NCBI RefSeq assembly: GCF_038502225.1
Contig: NC_091298.1
Span: 38,097,910-38,161,909, forward strand
Reading direction: 5' to 3'
From: Cherax quadricarinatus
Taxonomy: Eukaryota > Arthropoda > Malacostraca > Decapoda > Parastacidae
DNA length: 64,000 nt
Shown: positions 40,866-51,938 of the stretch, one piece after another
Layout: each line of letters opens with the position of its first letter
How positions within the stretch are numbered: position 1 is the stretch's first letter
Position numbers and translations under genes: made by a program
Notes under the pieces: generated by a model
Database searches by the model: none
Told to the model about the DNA's origin: nothing
The model's input: the letters and a program-made list of their open reading frames with translations, nothing else

Positions 40866-41212
40866 GTCAGATATAGCAAGTGAATCAGTCAGAATCCCGC
40901 TCGTTTCTGGAAAAAAACTGCTAATTGCTTGGCACGAGATCGGAACTAACTTAATTCCTACACGTAACATATTATTACTGCAATAAGGACGACGAAGAAA
41001 CAGCTGTTAATGTCGATGGTCTTCAAGATGTAGCAGATCGTGTGGTCTTTGTGTGGGGAAAGATCTGACACATCACCAGCAGCAACAGGTTTAATAACCA
41101 TCATTACAGTTTGGTTAAGCAGTGGAAGGAGACAAATATAGAAAAATTTTCACTCTCTTCCAATATAGACATGACTTATCTTACGGAGGACGACTCTCTT
41201 ACCATACTCATC
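40866..41212. other. No recognised feature
   Basis: Unique-looking DNA before the 41-bp array. Confidence 0.4.
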
Positions 41213-41905
41213 ACACTTCAGAAGAGGCAGGGGAGTTCCCACCTTCAAACATTACACTTTAGGAGAGGCAGGGGAGTTCCCACCTACAAACATTACACTT
41301 CAGAAGAGGCAGGGGAGTTCCCACCTTCAAACATTACACTTTAGGAGAGGCAGGGGAGTTCCCACCTACAAACATTACACTTCAGAAGAGGCAGGGGAGT
41401 TCCCACCTGCAAACATTACACTTCAGAAGAGGCAGGAGAGTTCCCACCTGCAAACATCACACTTCAGAAGAGACAGGGGAGTTCCCACCTGCAAACATCA
41501 CACTTCAGAAAAGGCAGGGAAGTACCCACCTGCAAACAACATAGTTCAGAAGAGGCAGGGGAGTTCCCATCTACAAACATTACATTTCAGAAGAGGCAGG
41601 GAAGTACCCACCTGCAAACATCACACTTCAGAGAAGGCAGAGAAGTACCCACCTGCAAACATCACACTTCAGAGGAGGCAGGGAAGTATCCACCTGCAAA
41701 CATCACACTTCAGAAGAGGCAGGGAAGTACCCACCTGCAAACATCACACTTCAGAAGAGGCAGGGAAGTACCCACCTGCAAACATCACACTTCAGAGGAG
41801 GCAGGGAAGTACCCACTTACAAACATCACACTTCAGAAGAGGCAGGGAAGTACCCACCTGCAAACATCACACTTCAGAAGAGGCAGGGAAGTACCCACCT
41901 GCAAA
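41213..41905. repeat. 41-bp minisatellite, about 17 units
   Basis: Unit ACTTCAGAAGAGGCAGGGAA then GTACCCACCTGCAAACATCA plus C. The left third uses a GGGAGTTCCC variant with alternating CAGAAG and TAGGAG, giving an 82-bp dimer. The right two thirds use the GGGAAGTACCC variant. Contiguous repeats without unique spacers. Confidence 0.95.
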
Positions 41906-42537
41906 CTAACAATTATCGTTACTTAATATTTATAATACTACGGATAACTAAATTGCAATGAACACTTGTCAGTGCTCGTTACTAACCCACACGGAGGCAG
42001 AAACTCGGAAGATTAACTGATCTGTATATTTCGATCCCCTTCTGGGATCATCTTCATGGAACTTCTCCCTACAGTGTTTAAAGCAACCGAGATGATCAGT
42101 TTTCTGACACACCCAAAAACAAACACAGTCTGAAAGCTATCAACCAGTCGCTCTTTTGGACTGCACTGCCAAGATTTTCGCAGAAAAACTGTTTAGGTTT
42201 CGTAGGGAGAGGTAACACAGAATACCATTAACATAATTTTATGATGCAGCGAACAGTTTACGTAAACACTGTCAAATAGCGTTGAAAGCAGACGAGGGAA
42301 GTTCACAATGTATTCCACAGTCTTTGGCATGATGGACTATTAAGAAGACTATCGGATTTATCCTATCACAATAAGGTCTTTTTAATATTAATGCATAACT
42401 TTCTGACTGATAGGCGAATCACTGCCAGGTTCAACTCTAAACCTGCTGACTTGTTCACACTTAAGGTGGAAGTACACCAGGAATCATGTCTTAGATCACT
42501 TCTCCTTGGAAATAAATGGTATAAAATACCGACACAA
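41906..42537. other. No recognised feature
   Basis: No supported gene. Contains small palindromic words only. Confidence 0.4.
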
Positions 42538-42712
42538 TGGAAATATAAACACAAATGCAGTATAATGTGATCCTTTATTGACAACGTTTCACCCACACAG
42601 TTGGCTTTTTCAAGTTACACACAGATCCGTGTGTAACTTGAAAAAGCCCACTGTGTGGGTGAAACGTTGTCAATAAAGGATCACATTGTACTGCATTTGT
42701 GTTTATATTTCC
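42538..42712. mobile_element. Fold-back element F5, 85-bp arms
   Basis: Nearly perfect arms 42538-42622 and 42629-42712 around AGATCC. The right arm has AGCCCACTGTGTGGGTGAAAC, then GTTGTC and AATAAAGG, a diverged version of the shared core: the CTGANGA box is degraded to CTTGAAA, but the hairpin has compensating changes. Confidence 0.88.
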
Positions 42713-43261
42713 ATCACTTCTCCTTAATATCTACGCGATTATCCTTAAGCAACAAATTTACTGCGACACAATATTATCACATTTTCTGATGAAGTTATTC
42801 ATTTGGTGTCCTCCACCTGGTGGCTAGCAGCAACTGTATGCCCATACAGCTGGACAGATAATGAATAATGAATTGCAACAAACCGCAACTTGGAAGAAAA
42901 AAATAGAGGAAAAAAATCTTACCCAGATAAAATTCAGATAAGTTTAGTAGAATGTTTGGCAACCACCGTCAAAGGTAATGGTAGAATTACGATACAGGAT
43001 ACGACAGTTGCTATCAAAAACACCAACAGGATCTTGATCTATGAAAATGGTAGATTTTTATCCACCGCAAAATATAGTAAAGAGAAAGCAAACTTAGACA
43101 AGGGTAATATTCACCTGCTGTACAACTTTCACTAAGCACAGCCACATAAGAGAAAATCCTGAATTAATTATTAAGACATCCTCTCGTCGAATTCCGTCAG
43201 TGTCCTTATCATTCACTAATTAAATTAGCATGCTAAAACTGCAGAGGTTCGAGAATGAAGG
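42713..43261. other. Small open frame 42890-43135 (+), not supported as a gene
   Basis: An 81-codon plus-strand frame rich in Lys, Asn and Ile (CLATTVKGNGRITIQDTTVA). It has no splice sites in convincing places and no family match. Otherwise unique DNA. Confidence 0.25.
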
Positions 43262-43511
43262 TCATCGCTTTGTTTCTGGTGTCTCCTTGAGGAACAGACG
43301 AAGAAAGATCTTCCCAGGATACGTGACATTAATGTCTTTATAGGGTAAACGTTCCCGTAGCAGATACCACCGCTCATTATGCAGTATAAGATCTTCCTCG
43401 TAGAATCCAACGAGTTCAACGTTACTTCCATGAAGATGACTATCCTCAGCCAGTGACTTCAAGCGGTTCAGTTACACACGTAACTGTATATCTTCTATCT
43501 TCTTACGAACC
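43262..43511 (-). pseudogene. Candidate terminal exon of an unrecognised gene, with an in-frame stop
   Basis: On minus, a T-rich tract ending TTTTTTTAG at 43512 looks like a splice acceptor. From there the frame reads VRKKIEDIQLRV, stop, LNRLKSLAEDSHLHGS, then NVELVGFYEEDLILHNERWY, LLRERLPYKDINVTYPGK and IFLRLFLKETPETKR, stop at 43262. Composition, absence of repeats and the acceptor suggest real coding ancestry. The internal TAA lies in CGTGTGTAACTG and could be one C-to-T change. It could be a pseudogene, a misplaced exon boundary (a true acceptor further in), or chance. Function unknown. Confidence 0.4.
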
Positions 43512-44042
43512 TAAAAAAATCACATCAACAATAATAATTTACATTTGAAGCCAACTCCACACAAAGAACTTCTTTTTTTATTATTATTATTATATATACT
43601 CCTTTCATACCGATATTGCCACTAAATGTCAACCACTCATTTACGCGACTCGCCTCCAGAACTCAATGATACCATTTCTAACTTGTACTGTGAAGGCAGA
43701 GCGCCGGACCAGACTCGATTAGATGTCCCTGGGTTCCTGCCAGCTGCCACTCATCAGGTCTCCTGTGTCGCTAACTAGATTCTTAAACCTTTATCACCAA
43801 GGTACCATGTGCGTACTTACGAACGTGTGCAGAGAATTAAAAAAGTGTTTACTGCTGACAATAAACACACATTCAGCTGCGCAAATTTGTATATGCTCTC
43901 CCTGTATACGAAAGTAGGAGAGCTGGGACGAGTTATATGCACTTATATCACTTGCGAATCCTCTACTGTATGCTATGCATAATTTAATTTAACCTTACAC
44001 TAGCCTTTTGTCTTCCTCTTACTATACCCAACGATGTGTTCA
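43512..44042. other. No recognised feature
   Basis: Would be the upstream intron if the exon call is right. Confidence 0.35.
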
Positions 44043-44345
44043 GTCATGACTCACAAAATCGTAAGGACACGATTGCAAACAAATCATACCACGGGCGGGC
44101 TTGAACCCGTGGTATGGTTTGTTTCATCCAACTAGGTATATTTATACACCATAGCAAGGTTAACATAGGCACCATTGTGACCACAAATGCAAGTTTTTAA
44201 AGATGAATTTTACAGGCCTTCCTATGGTGCATAAATATACCTAGTTGGATGAATCTTATTGTAGCCAGCTGGCCCAGTGGCTAACGCTTCGGTCTGGAGT
44301 TTTACGACTCTCTACCACGGGTTCAAGCCCCACCCGTGGTATTTT
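44043..44345. mobile_element. Inverted pair of tRNA-derived SINEs
   Basis: A minus copy (44043-44200), lacking most of its tRNA head, faces a plus copy (44205-44345). The plus copy has a full head, with A box AGCTGGCCCAGTGGCTAACG and B box GGGTTCAAGCCCC. The segments 44124-44158 and 44221-44252 are inverted repeats. Same family as 38595-38896, and the left end again carries the ACTCACAAAATCGTAAGGAC repeat. Confidence 0.8.
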
Positions 44346-44392
44346 TATTTGTTCTGTGTTCAGTGTCTCTCTATCATTCCCTAGGCTTCCTT

Positions 44393-44421
44393 TCCTCCTC
44401 CTCCTCCTCCTCCTCCTCCTT
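44393..44421. repeat. (TCC)n microsatellite
   Basis: About nine TCC units next to the SINE 3' side. Confidence 0.9.
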
Positions 44422-44739
44422 ATTATATTTTGTAGTGAAAAATTCTTGAATCCTAGATTCCTTGACCTATTAGCAAATTTGAATGCATATCATACATTTT
44501 CAAGCCACTGCCTACCATGATGTGACCATCGAAATCCATAAAGAACATCAACATATGGAAACCACCAAGTCTCACTGGTACATTAGAAGAAGATTCAGTT
44601 CAGTATCTTGAGCTTATGTTTCAACTTCTTTGGTTCATTTCGTGACTTTTTCAGAAGCCATGCGTGATGCTGTCTATATTGTTTCGTTACTACTGGCTGC
44701 CAGTTAATAAATTAAAGACTTACCAGACGATGCAACACC
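44422..44739. other. No recognised feature
   Basis: Unique-looking DNA between the microsatellite and a CR1-B 3' end. Confidence 0.4.
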
Positions 44740-45056
44740 CCCACAATGAAAAGCAGGGGTGTCACTAGCACGTTAAGAGACAATACAATAAGTGTCAGGG
44801 GCCCGAGACTGTTCAACTGCCTCACAGCATACATAAGGGGGATTACCAATAGACCTCTGACAGTCTTCAAGCTGGCACTGGACAAGCACCTAAAGTCGGT
44901 ACCTGACCAGCCGGGCTGTGGCTCGTACGTTGGATTGCGTGCAGCCAGCAGTAACAGCCTGGTTGATCAGGCTCTGATCCACCAGGAGGCCTGGTCACAG
45001 ATCGGGCCGCGGGGGCGTTGACCCCCGGAACTCTCTCCAGGTAAACTCCAGGTAAC
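44740..45056 (+). mobile_element. CR1-B LINE 3'-end copy
   Basis: Contains the open RT C-terminus (44746-45021; MKSRGVTSTLRDNTISVRGP, RLFNCLTAYIRGITNRPLTV, KSVPDQPGCG). Then come the GGGGGCGTTGACCCCC hairpin and the tail CTCCAGGTAAACTCCAGGTA, where the tail unit is present twice. Strongly 5'-truncated. Confidence 0.85.
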
Positions 45057-45479
45057 TTCGATTTGTCATAAGAAAGAAGTCCAGTGTTTACACCCATAAA
45101 TCAAGTCTGTATGTACCCATTTTTCCCACGTCAAAAATATGACATTTGTGTTCAGCATAATATTATTAATCCATCATTGGAATATGGGCAACGGAAGCTT
45201 AGATTCTACAGTTGGAATTGCAAGAATATCTAAATAAATATTTTGAAGAGGTGAAGCACTGTATGCGTCTCATTCAATGATTCGTATTATAGTTATCAAC
45301 AATTTACACGTGGCAATCAGCATAGCCGGAAAAAAAAACATCTGTGGAAGGTATCGATGAGTAATTCACTCTCTGAGGATTTTCAACACACATCTTTACT
45401 TTTTGACAAGAAGAATAAAACGTATAATACCTCGGCTAGAACAATTCACAAATAACAAGCACGTAGGAGAATGAAACGT
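45057..45479. other. No recognised feature
   Basis: AT-rich, no supported gene. Confidence 0.4.
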
Positions 45480-45546
45480 ATCACGACGTTTCGGTCCGAC
45501 TTGGATCGACTAGGTAATGGTCCAAGTCGGTTCGAAACATCGTCAT
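45480..45546. repeat. Short fold-back repeat, ~25-bp arms
   Basis: ACGACGTTTCGGTCCGACTT and its inverted partner AAGTCGGTTCGAAACATCGT flank an ~11-bp loop. GACTGATGAC and CGAAACG words occur on the minus strand, recalling the larger fold-back family, but the layout differs. Confidence 0.75.
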
Positions 45547-45657
45547 CAGTCTCTTAAGTGCGGGTTATTTATGTATTTAACATAATTATATACTGAGCAT
45601 TAGCGTTTATTTTCATCACATATTTTCCATTATTTACAATTGTTGTATTATGATGAA

Positions 45658-46239
45658 GATTAAGACACTTATGCAGCATATGGGAATCTTTATTCAGGAA
45701 ACGTTTCGCCACACAGTGGCTTCATCAGTCCAATACAAAGAGGAAGGCGTAAGGAGAGGAGGAGCATGAGGTAATCAGTCCCTCAACCTGGAGTCGATGT
45801 GTTCAGTCCATCAATCTTGTAGAATGTACAGCATAGGGCCGTAGACGTGGCTTATATACTGTAGTGAGGTGACGTGAAGCAGGTGGAGGCGGGGTCATAG
45901 TGGTACCATCCACTAGTCGAAGTAGGTCTTCGTCCAAAGGTTGTCCAAGTGTTGAACCTTTGGACGAAGACCTACTTCGACTAGTGGATGGTACCACTAT
46001 GACCTCACCTCCTCCTGCTTCACCTCACCTCACTACAGTATATAAGCCACGTCTACGGCCCTATGCTGTACATTCTACAAGATTGATGGACTGAACACAT
46101 CGACTCCAGGTTGAGGGACTGATTACCTCATTCTCCTCCTCTCCTTACGCCTTCCTCTTTGTATTGGACTGATGAAGCCACTGTGTGGCGAAACGTTTCC
46201 TGAATAAATATTCCCATATGCTGCGTAAGTGTCTCAATC
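45658..46239. mobile_element. Fold-back element F6, 285-bp arms
   Basis: Arms 45658-45942 and 45955-46239 with a 12-bp loop (GTCCAAGTGTTG). The longest copy of the family. Each arm ends in TAAGTGTCTCAATC and carries the CTGATGA-hairpin-GAAAC core (plus strand 46169-46194). Matching Pro/Ser-rich frames on both strands (45803-45997, 45900-46094) are a consequence of the palindrome. Confidence 0.92.
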
Positions 46240-46737
46240 TTCAACTTGTCGGTTTTTCAAACCATTCATCACAATTGTTGTATTATACTTTGCATATAAT
46301 ATTCTACATGTCATAATCATTTCAGTAAGAACATTCGTATTACACTATAACATGTGGAGAAACACCGTTGCTGAAAATATTACGTTAAGGAGGAACAGTA
46401 ATTCTTGAAGCAAAATATATATTTTCTCAGAAAGTAAAAGCTGCACCAAAACTTCAAATAATATGAGCTTCATTTTGCATTGTTTCATTTGCTTTTTGTC
46501 TTCTTTTTCAAGATAACAACGCGAGAAACACGAGAAGCCAACAACGTCTGCAATGTTTGCAGTTGATGGCATCAGACAGGATGTTTAGTATGAATGTGTT
46601 CTCAATGAGTCTACTAAATATCATTTAGCCTCAAAATGACAGTTTTACCTGTAGTAATAACGTGTAATATACTTATTGTGCTTCAGCACCTGAAAAGTCA
46701 CAATTAACTTATTTATTATACTGTTCTTTGAATGTGT
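46240..46737. other. No recognised feature
   Basis: AT-rich unique DNA. Confidence 0.4.
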
Positions 46738-47625
46738 TGAGAGCTCAATGTAGCATCTAACTGGTGTGATGAAGGGAAGGAAGGCTAGATACTTGTCGTT
46801 GAAAACCCAAGGTAGCGTCTAGCTGGTGTGATGGAGGGAAGGAAGACTAGATACTTACCGTTGAGAACCCAAGAGAGCATCTAGCTGGTGTGATAGTGAG
46901 AAGGAAGGCTAGATACTTGTCGTTGAGAACCAAAGGTAGCATCTAGCTGGTGTGATGGAGGGAAGGAAGGCTAGATACTTTTCGTTAAGAACCCAAGGTA
47001 GCATCTAGCTGGTATGATGGAGGGAAGTAAGACTAGATAGTTGTTGTTAAGAACCCAAGGTAACATCTAGCTTGTGTGATGGAGGGAAGGAAGGCTAGAT
47101 ACTTGAGGGAAGGAAGCCTAGATACTTGTTGTTAAGAACCCAAGGTAGCATCTAGCTGGTGTGATGGAGGGAAGGAAGGCTAGATACTTGTCGTTGAGAA
47201 CCCAAGGTAGCATCTAGCTGGTGTGATGGAGGGAAGGAAGGCTAGATACTTGTCGTTGAAAACCCAAGGTAGCATCTAGCTGGTGTGATGGAGGGAAGGA
47301 AGGTCATTTACTTGTCGTTGAGACCCCAAGGCAGCATCTAGCTGGTGTGATGGAGGGAAGGAAGGCTAGATACTTGTCGTTGAGAACCAAAGGTAGCATC
47401 TAGCTGGTGTGTTGGAAGGAAAGAAGGCTAGATACTTGTTGAGAATCCCAGGTAGCATCTAGCTGGTGTGATGGAGGGAAGGAAGACTATTTACTTGTTA
47501 AGAACCCAAGATAGCATCTAGCTGGTGTGATGGAGTGAAGAAAGGCTAGATACTTATCGTTGAGAACCCAAAATAGCATCTAGCTGGTGTGATGGAGGGA
47601 AGGAAGGCTAGATACTTGCCGTTGG
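46738..47625. repeat. 62-bp minisatellite, about 14 units
   Basis: Unit GAGAACCCAAGGTAGCATCT, AGCTGGTGTGATGGAGGGAA, GGAAGGCTAGATACTTGTCG, TT. Units are 90% or more alike by eye, with a partial insertion near 47100. No spacers. Confidence 0.95.
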
Positions 47626-48630
47626 CCAAGATATTTTTCTTGTCTGTTTGTACCACTTTTTACCACGTATCGAGCAAATTTTACTTTCATGCATGTATCT
47701 AAATGAATATAATTCACTCTAGTTCGGTACTATGACCTTGTAAAATTGCTGATATATTAACCATTTATAACACTTAACCGAGCCTTGGTAAGCCTTGGAA
47801 CTACGTTTATTTGTGTAAGAATTGTTATGTATCATCCACAATATATCAGTAGTTCTTGAAAAAAGTCACTCTCATCCAGATGTTTTGCTTCCTGGATTCC
47901 AGTATTCTAAGGTTCCAAAATATTTCTTCATATTTCAACAGTATATTTGCTTGCTCAGTTTATAAAGTGATATATTGAGATGATACTAAAGCAATATCAA
48001 AAGCTGCCCTTATATTTAATTTGTATTTAGGATAACTTTCCTTCAATATTCTGTTATTTTATCTTCTAAATTATCACACATGCTAATTGTTCAGATTTAA
48101 GTGTTGTTAGGAACCTCATGCGAAAGCATTTGCTTACTTTTGTCATTTTGTAGTCATATGTAGTCACAGTGATGGTTATTAACCTCTGAGACTTTCTTTA
48201 CATAATACTACGATGCTCAACCATAACTGACAGAAAATTCTTATTCAAAGTACTTTAATATCGGGATCGTAATTATGAACTGAATCACAGGACGATGTGT
48301 AATTCTCCACTTAACTTCATTTCATATCTGATATGTAAAATTATCTTTTTCAATTATATTTTGCATTTCCTTTAAGTGTCTTCCGAACTTAACATAGATT
48401 ATAAGCATCTCGTTATCTAAAAAAAATCAGCGTTTCCTCTATTATACGTGTATGACATGAAGACTTGAGTTTCTCAGAATTTTATTCCTATATTTGCAAT
48501 ATTGGTGACTCAAAAATATTTCAGTCCTTAGTTCTTAGTCCTTTAGCTTACTTAAACTTATTTTTTTAATCGTTTATGTCCTAAACAAAATTAAGAAGAC
48601 GTTATTTTTACTGCAGGATGAATGTTATCT
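47626..48630. other. AT-rich, no recognised feature
   Basis: About 1 kb of AT-rich DNA without a supported gene, ending at the assembly gap. Confidence 0.4.
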
Positions 48631-48730
48631 NNNNNNNNNNNNNNNNNNNNNNNNNNNNNNNNNNNNNNNNNNNNNNNNNNNNNNNNNNNNNNNNNNNNNN
48701 NNNNNNNNNNNNNNNNNNNNNNNNNNNNNN
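48631..48730. other. Assembly gap, 100 N
   Basis: Exactly 100 N, a conventional placeholder of unknown true size. Confidence 1.
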
Positions 48731-49240
48731 GGTATCACCCTTCAAGCCTGGACAGATGGGGAAGCAGGGGTGGTGACTATATACGCATCTACTCATTGAT
48801 ATCTATCTCCAATACACCAGGGAGGAAGGAGGGGCAGCTGCCAGCTTTAGGGAGTCCCAAAAGTCTAGAAAATATGGAGAACTTGCCCATCATTATATGT
48901 TTGTTCCCATAGGCTCAGAGACCCTTAGCTCATGGGGAAAGAGTGCATCTAATTTCCTTAAGGAGCTGGGAAAAAGACTCATCAGGGTAACTAGGGATCC
49001 CAGGGCAGCTAGTTTTCTGTTCCAGCGGCTCAGCGCGGCTGTTCAAAGGGGTAATGCATGCTGCATTTTGGGCACACGCCCCAGCTCTGAGGAGCTGGAT
49101 GAGATTTTCGCCTTATAATCGGTGATACACACGTAACAACATGTACCGTATATGCCACCTTTATATCAACAATGTATCTCTTAAATCTTCTGTGCCATAT
49201 TATGTAATAAAATATTCCTATTGGTAAAAAAAAAATAGTT
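48731..49240 (+). mobile_element. 3' end of a retroelement with conserved C-terminal domain and poly(A)
   Basis: The frame ending at 49118 reads KYGELAHHYMFVPIGSETLS, SWGKSASNFLKELGKRL, SFLFQRLSAAVQRGNA and CCILGT. I recognise this block as a common C-terminal domain of invertebrate mobile-element proteins, but not its exact class. A ~110-bp UTR with AATAAAATATT follows, and an A-run at 49227-49236. The 5' part is lost at the gap. Confidence 0.55.
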
Positions 49241-49377
49241 TAAAAGATGGGGTGGTAGGGGAAGTGGAATATTCAAATGGCTTCAGGAAGAAATCCAAAT
49301 ATTCTTCCTTGAAGCCTTTTTATCCACTTCTCCGAGGCTATGGGTCCCACAATTTACACCAGAGGTGGACCCCATCC
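49241..49377. other. Repeat-like spacer
   Basis: GGAAGTGGAATATTCAAATG and GGCTATGGGTCCCAC are words I associate with dispersed decapod repeats. No gene. Confidence 0.3.
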
Positions 49378-49410
49378 TATATATAAATATATATATATAT
49401 ATATATAAAT

Positions 49411-49502
<92 letters not shown>
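49378..49502. repeat. (AT)n microsatellite
   Basis: About 120 bp of AT repeats. Confidence 0.95.
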
Positions 49503-49506
<4 letters not shown>

Positions 49507-49588
49507 AGGTACCACCTCTAGAACTGTCCTAGGGACCCTCATTCTCAGAGAAAAGAATAAACTTGCTTCAGGGAAAACCTAAGGTTAT

Positions 49589-49873
<285 letters not shown>

Positions 49874-50866
49874 GCAGTGCATGCAACAGAACTGGATGTT
49901 GTACTTGCTACTCAAGGACCTGATTTAAATGACAATAAACAGGAGATTCTATGGTTTGAAGTGTTGCTTCCCAAGACTAAATCCATCTTAGTAGGAACTA
50001 GTGACCGTCCTCCTACCCAGGACCAGTTCTTAGAAGACTTTTCTAGAGTCTTGTCCGGACTTGATAACAATTGCGAGACAGTAATATTGGAAGTCTTCAA
50101 TATCTGTTTTCAGCAGTAAAATAACGGGTTATGTAAAAGGCATCTGCAAATTCTAGGTTTATATTGTTATACTCAACTAATTAATACACCAACCGGGATC
50201 AAACAGTTCTCAGCCACCCTAATTGACCACATACTCTGTAACCTCGCTGAGAACATTAATCAGTCAGGCGATATTACCACAGGCCTTAGTGATCATTTCA
50301 TCATTTACTGCACCAGGAAAATCACTAGGGAACGGATAGGCCAACACAGGACAATAAAATTGAGATGAACTAGAAACTACAGTAAAGAAACACTGGTAAA
50401 TATGCTAAACAATTATGACAGGACAGTAATAACAAGTTGCACGGACGTAAATGATGCCTGGGAAAAATTCAAAACAAAGTTCACTGCCATCCTTGATAAT
50501 ATTGCACCAGTTAAGAGGTTAGGATTAAACGAAGAACTGAGCCCTTGATGAATACTGAGATATTAGATAATATGAAATTCAGAGATCAGTTACTAAAATT
50601 ATTTAAGGCAAACAGACAGGATATTGTAGCACTAAATGAATTCCAAAGGGTGAGGAACAGAGTGCAGAGGCTTGTGAAAGGAGCAAAGGCAAGACACTAT
50701 TACTCAAAAATTGAAGAGTACAAGAATAACCCTAGAAAGCTCTGGCAACAACTAAAACAGTTAGGTGTGTAGCCATAAACCCGTAGATAGTTCTAATATA
50801 ATACTAAATATCGATAACGAACGTATGCCACGAAACAACTAAAGTGTCAAAATGTTTTAATTCCTC

Positions 50867-51938
50867 TGTGAGGGGAAAGTTCAATAGATAGGAGTAGCAA
50901 TATAGTAACGATAGTTTCATTGCCGGCTACTAGTTAAGGTAGGGTAAGTCACGCTCCTGCCTTTCTTCCCCCTCCCCGGAAGTGATAGTTTCATTGCCGG
51001 CTACTAGTTAAGGTAGGGCAAGTCACGCTCCCGTTTTTCCCGCCTTTTCTCCCCCACCCCTAAAGTGATAGTTTGATTGCCGGCTGCTTGTTAACGTAGG
51101 GTCAGTCTAGCTCCCGCTATCCCTTCCCCTCCCTCTTCCCCCCCCTCGAAAGGTGACGTGTGGGGCTCTGGTCAAACAGTAAATCACTCGACTCACAGCT
51201 CCCAACACTACTGTAAGTATATGCCTGCCTTGTATTCTAGTGGATTTATTGGTTAAAAGCTTCACTTTTGACCAATAATAAACTTAGTCCTTTCAGTCTT
51301 GCTCTGGGTTGACTGTTGTAATGATCACCACGTCTTTTGAATATTGTACATTACCATGGAGAGTGATTATTTAAGCAGTGGGTAAAATGTCTATCTTTCG
51401 AGCTTGGATGTCAGAGAGGGTCACCTGGCAATCAGCGAGCAGAACAGGAGAAGGACTAACGTCCAGAGACTTCTCCATTTTGTATTGAAGTACCTGTGCA
51501 CCTGTATGAAATTGCAGGACATAACCCCACATCATTGCAGCGGTAAAGAACCTGCTTTCCTGTCATCGGGATATTATACTCACGGCAATAATCTGTGAAG
51601 ATCTAGCCAGTGGTGGTCACCAACACCTGCGACCCCCCCCCCCATCATCAGCAACGGCTACAATTTCAACAACAGTGTCACCAACACCAGACACCCACGT
51701 TTTATATACATTTAAATTAGCGTTGAATTCAGTTATCATTTATATTTTTCATTTTTCATTTTCTTTAATGTAGGATTAATATTTCATATTTAAGTGTTTT
51801 ACATTTTATATTTTCTATATAATAAAGTGTTTATGTTTGTTTGTTATTATTTCTTTTTCTATTCACTAATTTTCCTGAGGAGGAGCCAGCCTGAGTAATA
51901 CTGACTGAAGTTGTTACAGGGCTGAGTAAGCCTTCACA
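50867..51938 (+). mobile_element. Solo LTR of the SCAN-gag LTR family
   Basis: TGTGAGGGGAAAGTTC...GTAAGCCTTCACA, homologous along its length to the LTRs at 32600 and 36380. Flanks are TCCTC (50862-50866) and TCCTA (51939-51943), a 4-of-5 match. No internal sequence remains. It sits inside a LINE. Confidence 0.9.
50910..51130 (+). repeat. Three tandem copies of a 74-83-bp U3 segment
   Basis: GATAGTTTCATTGCCGGCTA starts at 50910 and 50984, and GATAGTTTGATTGCCGGCTG at 51067. The other two LTRs in the window have one copy each. Confidence 0.9.

Noticed and set aside
41213..41905. CRISPR array
   Set aside because: Units are contiguous without unique spacers, and the context is eukaryotic. The same applies to 46738-47625.
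42890..43135. 81-codon plus-strand gene
   Set aside because: AT-rich composition, no splice or start context, no family match; probably chance.
44867..45097. Minus-strand frame over the CR1-B tail
   Set aside because: Antisense shadow of the CR1-B RT C-terminus.
45480..45560. Hammerhead motif in the short fold-back (GACTGATGAC on minus with CGAAACG)
   Set aside because: The GAAAC falls inside the main stem instead of following stem II, so the core cannot form.
45803..46094. Pair of Pro/Ser-rich proteins on opposite strands
   Set aside because: They mirror each other because the locus is a palindromic fold-back. No independent coding evidence.
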